Origin: Pratylenchus scribneri
Lineage: Eukaryota; Nematoda; Chromadorea; Rhabditida; Pratylenchidae
Assembly (NCBI GenBank): GCA_030063045.1
Contig: JAQSEB010000218.1
Span: 1-64,000 of the forward strand
Length of the DNA stretch: 64,000 bases
Direction: 5' to 3'
Both the position numbers and the translations under genes were made by a program. Below are positions 34,501 to 48,600 of the stretch, one piece after another (position 1 is the first letter of the stretch; the number at the start of each line of letters is the position of its first letter). A model generated the notes under the pieces. That model was not told the origin of the DNA and made no database searches. It saw only the letters and a program-made list of their open reading frames with translations.

Positions 34501-37500
34501 ATAAATTAGGTACGTTTTTAGGCTTCTATGATTTGAAAGAATAATTTAAGGATGAAAATAAATATTTTAAAAATTTATTTGAAATTTTGCATTGTTGAAA
34601 AAATCGATGAAATTTCAATCTCAAATTTATAGAATTTTTTATTATTTAATTTTATTCATTAGCCTATAATAAATTAGGTACGTTTTTAAGCTTCTATGAT
34701 TTCAAAGAATAATTTAAGGATGAAAATAAATATTTTAAAAATTTATTTGAAATTTTGCATTTTTGAAAAAATCGATGAAATTTCAATTTCAAATTTAAAG
34801 AAAATTAAATTATTTAATTTTATTCATTAGCCTATACTAAACTAGGTACGTTTTTAGGCTTCTATGATTTGAAAGAATAATTTAAGGATGAAAATAAATA
34901 TTTTAAAAATTTATTTGAAATTTTGCATTGTTGAAAAAATCGATGAAATTTCAATTTCAAATTTAAAGAAATTTACATTATTTAATTTTATTCATTAGCC
35001 TATAATAAATTAGGTACGTTTTTAGGCTTCTATGATTTGAAAGAATAATTTAAGGATGAAAATAAATATTTTAAAAATTTATTTGAAATTTTGCATTGTT
35101 GAAAAAATCGATGAAATTTCAATTTCAAATTTAAAGAAATTTACATTATTTAATTTTATTCATAAGCCTATAAAAAATTAGGTACGTTTTTAAGCTTCTA
35201 TGATTTCAAAGAATAATTTAAGGATGAAAATAAATATTTTAAAAATTTATTTGAAATTTTGCATTGTTGAAAAAATCGATGAAATTTCAATCTCAAATTT
35301 ATAGAATTTTTTATTATTTAATTTTATTCATTAGCCTATAATAAATTAGGTACGTTTTTAGGCTTCTATGATTTGAAAGAATAATTTAAGGATGAAAATA
35401 AATATTTTAAAAATTTATTTGAAATTTTGCATTGTTGAAAAAATCGATGAAATTTCAATCTCAAATTTATAGAATTTTTTATTATTTAATTTTATTCATT
35501 AGCCTATAATAAATTAGGTACGTTTTTAAGCTTCTATGATTTCAAAGAATAATTTAAGGATGAAAATAAATATTTTAAAAATTTATTTGAAATTTTGCAT
35601 TGTTGAAAAAATCGATGAAATTTCAATCTCAAATTTATAGAATTTTTTATTATTTAATTTTATTCATTAGCCTATAATAAATTAGGTACGTTTTTAGGCT
35701 TCTATGATTTGAAAGAATAATTTAAGGATGAAAATAAATATTTTAAAAATTTATTTGAAATTTTGCATTGTTGAAAAAATCGATGAAATTTCAATTTCAA
35801 ATTTAAAGAAATTTACATTATTTAATTTTATTCATTAGCCTATAATAAATTAGGTACGTTTTTAGGCTTCTATGATTTGAAAGAATAATTTGAGGATGAA
35901 AATAAATATTTTAAAAATTTATTTGAAATTTTGCATTGTTGAAAAAATCGATGAAATTTCAATTTCAAATTTAAAGAAATTTACATTATTTAATTTTATT
36001 CATAAGCCTATAAAAAATTAGGTACGTTTTTAAGCTTCTATGATTTCAAAGAATAATTTAAGGATGAAAATAAATATTTTAAAAATTTATTTGAAATTTT
36101 GCATTGTTGAAAAAATCGATGAAATTTCAATTTCAAATTTAAAGAAATTTACATTATTTAATTTTATTCATAAGCCTATAAAAAATTAGGTACGTTTTTA
36201 AGCTTCTATGATTTCAAAGAATAATTTAAGGATGAAAATAAATATTTTAAAAATTTATTTGAAATTTTGCATTGTTGAAAAAATCGATGAAATTTCAATT
36301 TCAAATTTAAAGAAATTTACATTATTTAATTTTATTCATAAGCCTATAAAAAATTAGGTACGTTTTTAAGCTTCTATGATTTCAAAGAATAATTTAAGGA
36401 TGAAAATAAATATTTTAAAAATTTATTTGAAATTTTGCATTGTTGAAAAAATCGATGAAATTTCAATCTCAAATTTATAGAATTTTTTATTATTTAATTT
36501 TATTCATTAGCCTATAATAAATTAGGTACGTTTTTAGGCTTCTATGATTTGAAAGAATAATTTAAGGATGAAAATAAATATTTTAAAAATTTATTTGAAA
36601 TTTTGCATTGTTGAAAAAATCGATGAAATTTCAATCTCAAATTTATAGAATTTTTTATTATTTAATTTTATTCATTAGCCTATAATAAATTAGGTACGTT
36701 TTTAGGCTTCTATGATTTGAAAGAATAATTTAAGGATGAAAATAAATATTTTAAAAATTTATTTGAAATTTTGCATTGTTGAAAAAATCGATGAAATTTC
36801 AATCTCAAATTTAAAGAAATTTACATTATTTAATTTTATTCATAAGCCTATAAAAAATTAGGTACGTTTTTAAGCTTCTATGATTTCAAAGAATAATTTA
36901 AGGATGAAAATAAATATTTTAAAAATTTATTTGAAATTTTGCATTGTTGAAAAAATCGATGAAATTTCAATCTCAAATTTATAGAATTTTTTATTATTTA
37001 ATTTTATTCATTAGCCTATAATAAATTAGGTACGTTTTTAGGCTTCTATGATTTGAAAGAATAATTTAAGGATGAAAATAAATATTTTAAAAATTTATTT
37101 GAAATTTTGCATTGTTGAAAAAATCGATGAAATTTCAATTTCAAATTTAAAGAAATTTACATTATTTAATTTTATTCATAAGCCTATAAAAAATTAGGTA
37201 CGTTTTTAAGCTTCTATGATTTCAAAGAATAATTTAAGGATGAAAATAAATATTTTAAAAATTTATTTGAAATTTTGCATTGTTGAAAAAATCGATGAAA
37301 TTTCAATCTCAAATTTATAGAATTTTTTATTATTTAATTTTATTCATTAGCCTATAATAAATTAGGTACGTTTTTAGGCTTCTATGATTTGAAAGAATAA
37401 TTTAAGGATGAAAATAAATATTTTAAAAATTTATTTGAAATTTTGCATTGTTGAAAAAATCGATGAAATTTCAATCTCAAATTTATAGAATTTTTTATTA

Positions 37501-40500
37501 TTTAATTTTATTCATTAGCCTATAATAAATTAGGTACGTTTTTAAGCTTCTATGATTTCAAAGAATAATTTAAGGATGAAAATAAATATTTTAAAAATTT
37601 ATTTGAAATTTTGCATTGTTGAAAAAATCGATGAAATTTCAATTTCAAATTTAAAGAAATTTACATTATTTAATTTTATTCATAAGCCTATAAAAAATTA
37701 GGTACGTTTTTAAGCTTCTATGATTTCAAAGAATAATTTAAGGATGAAAATAAATATTTTAAAAATTTATTTGAAATTTTGCATTGTTGAAAAAATCGAT
37801 GAAATTTCAATTTCAAATTTAAAGAAATTTACATTATTTAATTTTATTCATAAGCCTATAAAAAATTAGGTACGTTTTTAAGCTTCTATGATTTCAAAGA
37901 ATAATTTAAGGATGAAAATAAATATTTTAAAAATTTATTTGAAATTTTGCATTGTTGAAAAAATCGATGAAATTTCAATCTCAAATTTATAGAATTTTTT
38001 ATTATTTAATTTTATTCATTAGCCTATAATAAATTAGGTACGTTTTTAAGCTTCTATGATTTCAAAGAATAATTTAAGGATGAAAATAAATATTTTAAAA
38101 ATTTATTTGAAATTTTGCATTGTTGAAAAAATCGATGAAATTTCAATTTCAAATTTAAAGAAATTTACATTATTTAATTTTATTCATAAGCCTATAAAAA
38201 ATTAGGTACGTTTTTAAGCTTCTATGATTTCAAAGAATAATTTAAGGATGAAAATAAATATTTTAAAAATTTATTTGAAATTTTGCATTGTTGAAAAAAT
38301 CGATGAAATTTCAATTTCAAATTTAAAGAAATTTACATTATTTAATTTTATTCATAAGCCTATAAAAAATTAGGTACGTTTTTAAGCTTCTATGATTTCA
38401 AAGAATAATTTAAGGATGAAAATAAATATTTTAAAAATTTATTTGAAATTTTGCATTGTTGAAAAAATCGATGAAATTTCAATTTCAAATTTAAAGAAAT
38501 TTACATTATTTAATTTTATTCATTAGCCTATAATAAATTAGGTACGTTTTTAGGCTTCTATGATTTGAAAGAATAATTTAAGGATGAAAATAAATATTTT
38601 AAAAATTTATTTGAAATTTTGCATTGTTGAAAAAATCGATGAAATTTCAATCTCAAATTTATAGAATTTTTTATTATTTAATTTTATTCATTAGCCTATA
38701 ATAAATTAGGTACGTTTTTAAGCTTCTATGATTTCAAAGAATAATTTAAGGATGAAAATAAATATTTTAAAAATTTATTTGAAATTTTGCATTGTTGAAA
38801 AAATCGATGAAATTTCAATTTCAAATTTAAAGAAATTTACATTATTTAATTTTATTCATAAGCCTATAAAAAATTAGGTACGTTTTTAAGCTTCTATGAT
38901 TTCAAAGAATAATTTAAGGATGAAAATAAATATTTTAAAAATTTATTTGAAATTTTGCATTGTTGAAAAAATCGATGAAATTTCAATTTCAAATTTAAAG
39001 AAATTTACATTATTTAATTTTATTCATAAGCCTATAAAAAATTAGGTACGTTTTTAAGCTTCTATGATTTCAAAGAATAATTTAAGGATGAAAATAAATA
39101 TTTTAAAAATTTATTTGAAATTTTGCATTGTTGAAAAAATCGATGAAATTTCAATCTCAAATTTATAGAATTTTTTATTATTTAATTTTATTCATTAGCC
39201 TATAATAAATTAGGTACGTTTTTAAGCTTCTATGATTTCAAAGAATAATTTAAGGATGAAAATAAATATTTTAAAAATTTATTTGAAATTTTGCATTGTT
39301 GAAAAAATCGATGAAATTTCAATTTCAAATTTAAAGAAATTTACATTATTTAATTTTATTCATAAGCCTATAAAAAATTAGGTACGTTTTTAAGCTTCTA
39401 TGATTTCAAAGAATAATTTAAGGATGAAAATAAATATTTTAAAAATTTATTTGAAATTTTGCATTGTTGAAAAAATCGATGAAATTTCAATTTCAAATTT
39501 AAAGAAATTTACATTATTTAATTTTATTCATAAGCCTATAAAAAATTAGGTACGTTTTTAAGCTTCTATGATTTCAAAGAATAATTTAAGGATGAAAATA
39601 AATATTTTAAAAATTTATTTGAAATTTTGCATTGTTGAAAAAATCGATGAAATTTCAATCTCAAATTTATAGAATTTTTTATTATTTAATTTTATTCATT
39701 AGCCTATAATAAATTAGGTACGTTTTTAGGCTTCTATGATTTGAAAGAATAATTTAAGGATGAAAATAAATATTTTAAAAATTTATTTGAAATTTTGCAT
39801 TGTTGAAAAAATCGATGAAATTTCAATTTCAAATTTAAAGAAATTTACATTATTTAATTTTATTCATTAGCCTATAATAAATTAGGTACGTTTTTAGGCT
39901 TCTATGATTTGAAAGAATAATTTAAGGATGAAAATAAATATTTTAAAAATTTATTTGAAATTTTGCATTGTTGAAAAAATCGATGAAATTTCAATTTCAA
40001 ATTTAAAGAAATTTACATTATTTAATTTTATTCATAAGCCTATAATAAATTAGGTACGTTTTTAGGCTTCTATGATTTGAAAGAATAATTTAAGGATGAA
40101 AATAAATATTTTAAAAATTTATTTGAAATTTTGCATTGTTGAAAAAATCGATGAAATTTCAATCTCAAATTTATAGAATTTTTTATTATTTAATTTTATT
40201 CATTAGCCTATAATAAATTAGGTACGTTTTTAGGCTTCTATGATTTGAAAGAATAATTTAAGGATGAAAATAAATATTTTAAAAATTTATTTGAAATTTT
40301 GCATTGTTGAAAAAATCGATGAAATTTCAATCTCAAATTTATAGAATTTTTTATTATTTAATTTTATTCATTAGCCTATAATAAATTAGGTACGTTTTTA
40401 GGCTTCTATGATTTGAAAGAATAATTTAAGGATGAAAATAAATATTTTAAAAATTTATTTGAAATTTTGCATTGTTGAAAAAATCGATGAAATTTCAATC

Positions 40501-43500
40501 TCAAATTTATAGAATTTTTTATTATTTAATTTTATTCATTAGCCTATAATAAATTAGGTACGTTTTTAAGCTTCTATGATTTCAAAGAATAATTTAAGGA
40601 TGAAAATAAATATTTTAAAAATTTATTTGAAATTTTGCATTGTTGAAAAAATCGATGAAATTTCAATCTCAAATTTATAGAATTTTTTATTATTTAATTT
40701 TATTCATTAGCCTATAATAGGTACGTTTTTAGGCTTCTATGATTTGAAAGAATAATTTAAGGATGAAAATAAATATTTTAAAAATTTATTTGAAATTTTG
40801 CATTGTTGAAAAAATCGATGAAATTTCAATCTCAAATTTATAGAATTTTTTATTATTTAATTTTATTCATTAGCCTATAATAAATTAGGTACGTTTTTAG
40901 GCTTCTATGATTTGAAAGAATAATTTAAGGATGAAAATAAATATTTTAAAAATTTATTTGAAATTTTGCATTGTTGAAAAAATCGATGAAATTTCAATCT
41001 CAAATTTATAGAATTTTTTATTATTTAATTTTATTCATTAGCCTATAATAAATTAGGTACGTTTTTAGGCTTCTATGATTTGAAAGAATAATTTAAGGAT
41101 GAAAATAAATATTTTAAAAATTTATTTGAAATTTTGCATTGTTGAAAAAATCGATGAAATTTCAATTTCAAATTTAAAGAAATTTAAATTATTTAATTTT
41201 GTTCATAAGCCTATACTAAACTAGGTAGGTTTTTAGGCTTCTCTGAATGAATAGAAAAATTTTGAGATGAAAATAAATATTTTAAAAATTTATTTGAAAT
41301 TTTGCATTGTTGAAAAAATCGATGAAATTTCAATTTCAAATTTAAAGAAATTTACATTATTTAATTTTATTCATAAGCCTATAAAAAATTAGGTACGTTT
41401 TTAAGCTTCTATGATTTCAAAGAATAATTTAAGGATGAAAATAAATATTTTAAAAATTTATTTGAAATTTTGCATTGTTGAAAAAATCGATGAAATTTCA
41501 ATCTCAAATTTATAGAATTTTTTATTATTTAATTTTATTCATTAGCCTATAATAAATTAGGTACGTTTTTAGGCTTCTATGATTTGAAAGAATAATTTAA
41601 GGATGAAAATAAATATTTTAAAAATTTATTTGAAATTTTGCATTGTTGAAAAAATCGATGAAATTTCAATCTCAAATTTATAGAATTTTTTATTATTTAA
41701 TTTTATTCATTAGCCTATAATAAATTAGGTACGTTTTTAGGCTTCTATGATTTGAAAGAATAATTTAAGGATGAAAATAAATATTTTAAAAATTTATTTG
41801 AAATTTTGCATTGTTGAAAAAATCGATGAAATTTCAATCTCAAATTTATAGAATTTTTTATTATTTAATTTTATTCATTAGCCTATAATAAATTAGGTAC
41901 GTTTTTAGGCTTCTATGATTTGAAAGAATAATTTAAGGATGAAAATAAATATTTTAAAAATTTATTTGAAATTTTGCATTGTTGAAAAAATCGATGAAAT
42001 TTCAATCTCAAATTTATAGAATTTTTTATTATTTAATTTTATTCATTAGCCTATAATAAATTATGTACGTTTTTAGGCTTCTATGATTTGAAAGAATAAT
42101 TTAAGGATGAAAATAAATATTTTAAAAATTTATTTGAAATTTTGCATTGTTGAAAAAATCGATGAAATTTCAATTTCAAATTTAAAGAAATTTACATTAT
42201 TTAATTTTATTCTTAAGCCTATAAAAAATTAGGTACGTTTTTAAGCTTCTATGATTTCAAAGAATAATTTAAGGATGAAAATAAATATTTTAAAAATTTA
42301 TTTGAAATTTTGCATTGTTGAAAAAATCGATGAAATTTCAATCTCAAATTTATAGAATTTTTTATTATTTAATTTTATTCATTAGCCTATAATAAATTAG
42401 GTACGTTTTTAGGCTTCTATGATTTGAAAGAATAATTTAAGGATGAAAATAAATATTTTAAAAATTTATTTGAAATTTTGCATTGTTGAAAAAATCGATG
42501 AAATTTCAATCTCAAATTTATAGAATTTTTTATTATTTAATTTTATTCATTAGCCTATAATAAATTAGGTACGTTTTTAGGCTTCTATGATTTGAAAGAA
42601 TAATTTAAGGATGAAAATAAATATTTTAAAAATTTATTAGAAATTTTGCATTGTTGAAAAAATCGATGAAATTTCAATTTCAAATTTAAAGAAATTTAAA
42701 TTATTTAATTTTGTTCATAAGCCTATACTAAACTAGGTAGGTTTTTAGGCTTCTCTGAATGAATAGAAAAATTTTGAGATGAAAATAAATATTTTAAAAA
42801 TTTATTTGAAATTTTGCATTGTTGAAAAAATCGATGAAATTTCAATTTCAAATTTAAAGAAATTTAAATTATTTAATTTTGTTCATAAGCCTATATTAAA
42901 CTAGGTACGTTTTTAGGCTTCTCTGAATGAATAGAAAAATTTTGAGATGAAAATAAATATTTTAAAAATTTATTAGAAATTTTGCATTGTTGAAAAAATC
43001 GATGAAATTTCAATCTCAAATTTATAGAATTTTTTATTATTTAATTTTATTCATTAGCCTATAATAAATTAGGTACGTTTTTAGGCTTCTATGATTTGAA
43101 AGAATAATTTAAGGATGAAAATAAATATTTTAAAAATTTATTTGAAATTTTGCATTGTTGAAAAAATCGATGAAATTTCAATTTCAAATTTAAAGAAATT
43201 TACATTATTTAATTTTATTCATAAGCCTATAAAAAATTAGGTACGTTTTTAAGCTTCTATGATTTCAAAGAATAATTTAAGGATGAAAATAAATATTTTA
43301 AAAATTTATTTGAAATTTTGCATTGTTGAAAAAATCGATGAAATTTCAATCTCAAATTAAAAGAAATTTACATTATTTAATTTTGTTCATAAGCCTATAA
43401 TAAATTAGGTACGTTTTTAGGCTTCTATGATTTGAAAGAATAATTTAAGGATGAAAATAAATATTTTAAAAATTTATTAGAAATTTTGCATTGTTGAAAA

Positions 43501-45435
43501 AATCGATGAAATTTCAATTTCAAATTTAAAGAAATTTAAATTATTTAATTTTGTTCATAAGCCTATACTAAACTAGGTACGTTTTTAGGCTTCTCTGAAT
43601 GAATAGAAAAATTTTGAGATGAAAATAAATATTTTAAAAATTTATTAGAAATTTTGCATTGTTGAAAAAAATCGATGAAATTTCAATTTCAAATTAAAAG
43701 AAATTTACATTATTTAATTTTGTTCATAAGCCTATACTAAACTAGGTACGTTTTTAGGCTTCTATGATTTGAAAGAATAATTTAAGGATGAAAATAAATA
43801 TTTTAAAAATTTATTTGAAATTTTGCATTGTTGAAAAAATCGATGAAATTTCAATTTCAAATTAAAAGAAATTTACATTATTTAATTTTGTTCATAAGCC
43901 TATACTAAACTAGGTACGTTTTTAGGCTTCTATGATTTGAAAGAATAATTTAAGGATGAAAATAAATATTTTAAAAATTTATTTGAAATTTTGCATTGTT
44001 GAAAAAATCGATGAAATTTCAATTTCAAATTAAAAGAAATTTACATTATTTAATTTTGTTCATAAGCCTATACTAAACTAGGTACGTTTTTAGGCTTCTA
44101 TGATTTGAAAGAATAATTTAAGGATGAAAATAAATATTTTAAAAATTTATTTGAAATTTTGCATTGTTGAAAAAATCGATGAAATTTCAATTTCAAATTA
44201 AAAGAAATTTACATTATTTAATTTTGTTCATAAGCCTATACTAAACTAGGTACGTTTTTAGGCTTCTATGATTTGAAAGAATAATTTAAGGATGAAAATA
44301 AATATTTTAAAAATTTATTAGAAATTTTGCATTGTTGAAAAAATCGATGAAATTTCAATTTCAAATTAAAAGAAATTTACATTATTTAATTTTGTTCATA
44401 AGCCTATACTAAACTAGGTACGTTTTTAGGCTTCTATGATTTGAAAGAATAATTTAAGGATGAAAATAAATATTTTAAAAATTTATTTGAAATTTTGCAT
44501 TGTTGAAAAAATCGATGAAATTTCAATTTCAAATTTAAAGAAATTTACATTATTTAATTTTGTTCATAAGCCTATACTAAACTAGGTACGTTTTTAGGCT
44601 TCTATGATTTGAAAGAATAATTTAAGGATGAAAATAAATATTTTAAAAATTTATTTGAAATTTTGCATTGTTGAAAAAATCGATGAAATTTCAATTTCAA
44701 ATTAAAAGAAATTTACATTATTTAATTTTGTTCATAAGCCTATACTAAACTAGGTACGTTTTTAGGCTTCTATGATTTGAAAGAATAATTTAAGGATGAA
44801 AATAAATATTTTAAAAATTTATTTGAAATTTTGCATTGTTGAAAAAATCGATGAAATTTCAATTTCAAATTTAAAGAAATTTACATTATTTAATTTTGTT
44901 CATAAGCCTATACTAAACTAGGTACGTTTTTAGGCTTCTATGATTTGAAAGAATAATTTAAGGATGAAAATAAATATTTTAAAAATTTATTAGAAATTTT
45001 GCATTGTTGAAAAAATCGATGAAATTTCAATTTAAAATTTAAAGAAATTTAAATTATTTAATTTTGTTCATAAGCCTATACTAAACTAGGTACGTTTTTA
45101 GGCTTCTCTGAATGAATAGAAAAATTTTGAGATGAAAATAAATATTTTAAAAATTTATTAGAAATTTTGCATTGTTGAAAAAATCGATGAAATTTCAATT
45201 TCAAATTAAAAGAAATTTACATTATTTAATTTTGTTCATAAGCCTATACTAAACTAGGTACGTTTTTAGGCTTCTATGATTTGAAAGAATAATTTAAGGA
45301 TGAAAATAAATATTTTAAAAATTTATTTGAAATTTTGCATTGTTGAAAAAATCGATGAAATTTCAATTTCAAATTTAAAGAAATTTACATTATTTAATTT
45401 TATTCATAAGCCTATACTAAACTAGGTACGTTTTT

Positions 45436-48400
45436 AGGCTTCTATGATTTGAAAGAATAATTTAAGGATGAAAATAAATATTTTAAAAATTTATTTGAAA
45501 TTTTGCATTGTTGAAAAAATCGATGAAATTTCAATTTCAAATTTAAAGAAATTTACATTATTTAATTTTATTCATTAGCCTATAAAAAATTAGGTACGTT
45601 TTTAGACTTCTATGATTTGAAAGAATAATTTAAGGATGAAAATAAATATTTTAAAAATTTATTTGAAATTTTGCATTGTTGAAAAAATCGATGAAATTTC
45701 AATTTCAAATTTAAAGAAATTTACATTATTTAATTTTATTCATTAGCCTATAAAAAATTAGGTACGTTTTTAGGCTTCTATGATTTGAAAGAATAATTTA
45801 AGGATGAAAATAAATATTTTAAAAATTTATTTGAAATTTTGCATTGTTGAAAAAATCGATGAAATTTCAATTTCAAATTTAAAGAAATTTACATTATTTA
45901 ATTTTATTCATTAGCCTATAAAAAATTAGGTACGTTTTTAGGCTTCTATGATTTGAAAGAATAATTTAAGGATGAAAATAAATATTTTAAAATTTTATTT
46001 GAAATTTTGCATTGTTGAAAAAATCGATGAAATTTCAATTTCAAATTTAAAGAAATTTACATTATTTAATTTTGTTCATAAGCCTATACTAAACTAGGTA
46101 CGTTTTTAGGCTTCTATGATTTGAAAGAATAATTTAAGGATGAAAATAAATATTTTAAAAATTTATTTGAAATTTTGCATTGTTGAAAAAATCGATGAAA
46201 TTTCAATTTCAAATTTAAAGAAATTTACATTATTTAATTTTATTCATAAGCCTATACTAAACTAGGTACGTTTTTAGGCTTCTATGATTTGAAAGAATAA
46301 TTTAAGGATGAAAATAAATATTTTAAAAATTTATTTGAAATTTTGCATTGTTGAAAAAATCGATGAAATTTCAATTTCAAATTTAAAGAAATTTACATTA
46401 TTTAATTTTATTCATAAGCCTATAAAAAATTAGGTACGTTTTTAGGCTTCTATGATTTGAAAGAATAATTTAAGGATGAAAATAAATATTTTAAAAATTT
46501 ATTTGAAATTTTGCATTGTTGAAAAAATCGATGAAATTTCAATTTCAAATTTAAAGAAATTTACATTATTTAATTTTATTCATAAGCCTATACTAAACTA
46601 GGTACGTTTTTAGGCTTCTATGATTTGAAAGAATAATTTAAGGATGAAAATAAATATTTTAAAAATTTATTTGAAATTTTGCATTGTTGAAAAAATCGAT
46701 GAAATTTCAATTTCAAATTTAAAGAAATTTACATTATTTAATTTTATTCATAAGCCTATACTAAACTAGGTACGTTTTTAGGCTTCTATGATTTGAAAGA
46801 ATAATTTAAGGATGAAAATAAATATTTTAAAAATTTATTTGAAATTTTGCATTGTTGAAAAAATCGATGAAATTTCAATTTCAAATTTAAAGAAATTTAC
46901 ATTATTTAATTTTATTCATAAGCCTATAAAAAATTAGGTACGTTTTTAGGCTTCTATGATTTGAAAGAATAATTTAAGGATGAAAATAAATATTTTAAAA
47001 ATTTATTTGAAATTTTGCATTGTTGAAAAAATCGATGAAATTTCAATTTCAAATTTAAAGAAATTTACATTATTTAATTTTATTCATAAGCCTATACTAA
47101 ACTAGGTACGTTTTTAGGCTTCTATGATTTGAAAGAATAATTTAAGGATGAAAATAAATATTTTAAAAATTTATTTGAAATTTTGCATTGTTGAAAAAAT
47201 CGATGAAATTTCAATTTCAAATTTAAAGAAATTTACATTATTTAATTTTGTTCATAAGCCTATACTAAACTAGGTACGTTTTTAGGCTTCTATGATTTGA
47301 AAGAATAATTTAAGGATGAAAATAAATATTTTAAAAATTTATTTGAAATTTTGCATTGTTGAAAAAATCGATGAAATTTCAATTTCAAATTTAAAGAAAT
47401 TTACATTATTTAATTTTATTCATAAGCCTATACTAAACTAGGTACGTTTTTAGGCTTCTATGATTTGAAAGAATAATTTAAGGATGAAAATAAATATTTT
47501 AAAAATTTATTTGAAATTTTGCATTGTTGAAAAAATCGATGAAATTTCAATTTCAAATTTAAAGAAATTTACATTATTTAATTTTGTTCATAAGCCTATA
47601 CTAAACTAGGTACGTTTTTAGGCTTCTATGATTTGAAAGAATAATTTAAGGATGAAAATAAATATTTTAAAAATTTATTTGAAATTTTGCATTGTTGAAA
47701 AAATCGATGAAATTTCAATTTCAAATTTAAAGAAATTTACATTATTTAATTTTATTCATTAGCCTATAAAAAATTAGGTACGTTTTTAGACTTCTATGAT
47801 TTGAAAGAATAATTTAAGGATGAAAATAAATATTTTAAAAATTTATTTGAAATTTTGCATTGTTGAAAAAATCGATGAAATTTCAATTTCAAATTTAAAG
47901 AAATTTACATTATTTAATTTTATTCATTAGCCTATAAAAAATTAGGTACGTTTTTAGGCTTCTATGATTTGAAAGAATAATTTAAGGATGAAAATAAATA
48001 TTTTAAAAATTTATTTGAAATTTTGCATTGTTGAAAAAATCGATGAAATTTCAATTTCAAATTTAAAGAAATTTACATTATTTAATTTTATTCATTAGCC
48101 TATAAAAAATTAGGTACGTTTTTAGGCTTCTATGATTTGAAAGAATAATTTAAGGATGAAAATAAATATTTTAAAATTTTATTTGAAATTTTGCATTGTT
48201 GAAAAAATCGATGAAATTTCAATTTCAAATTTAAAGAAATTTACATTATTTAATTTTGTTCATAAGCCTATACTAAACTAGGTACGTTTTTAGGCTTCTA
48301 TGATTTGAAAGAATAATTTAAGGATGAAAATAAATATTTTAAAAATTTATTTGAAATTTTGCATTGTTGAAAAAATCGATGAAATTTCAATTTCAAATTT

Positions 48401-48600
48401 AAAGAAATTTACATTATTTAATTTTATTCATAAGCCTATACTAAACTAGGTACGTTTTTAGGCTTCTATGATTTGAAAGAATAATTTAAGGATGAAAATA
48501 AATATTTTAAAAATTTATTTGAAATTTTGCATTGTTGAAAAAATCGATGAAATTTCAATTTCAAATTTAAAGAAATTTACATTATTTAATTTTATTCATA
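45436..48600. repeat. Thirteen-monomer (2184 bp) duplication
   Basis: Two rare markers, TTTTTAGACTTC (45604 and 47788) and TTTTAAAATTTTATTTG (45988 and 48172), are each repeated at 2184 bp, which is thirteen monomers. The same markers then reappear at shorter spacings (1344 and 672 bp), showing later rearrangement. Confidence 0.8.
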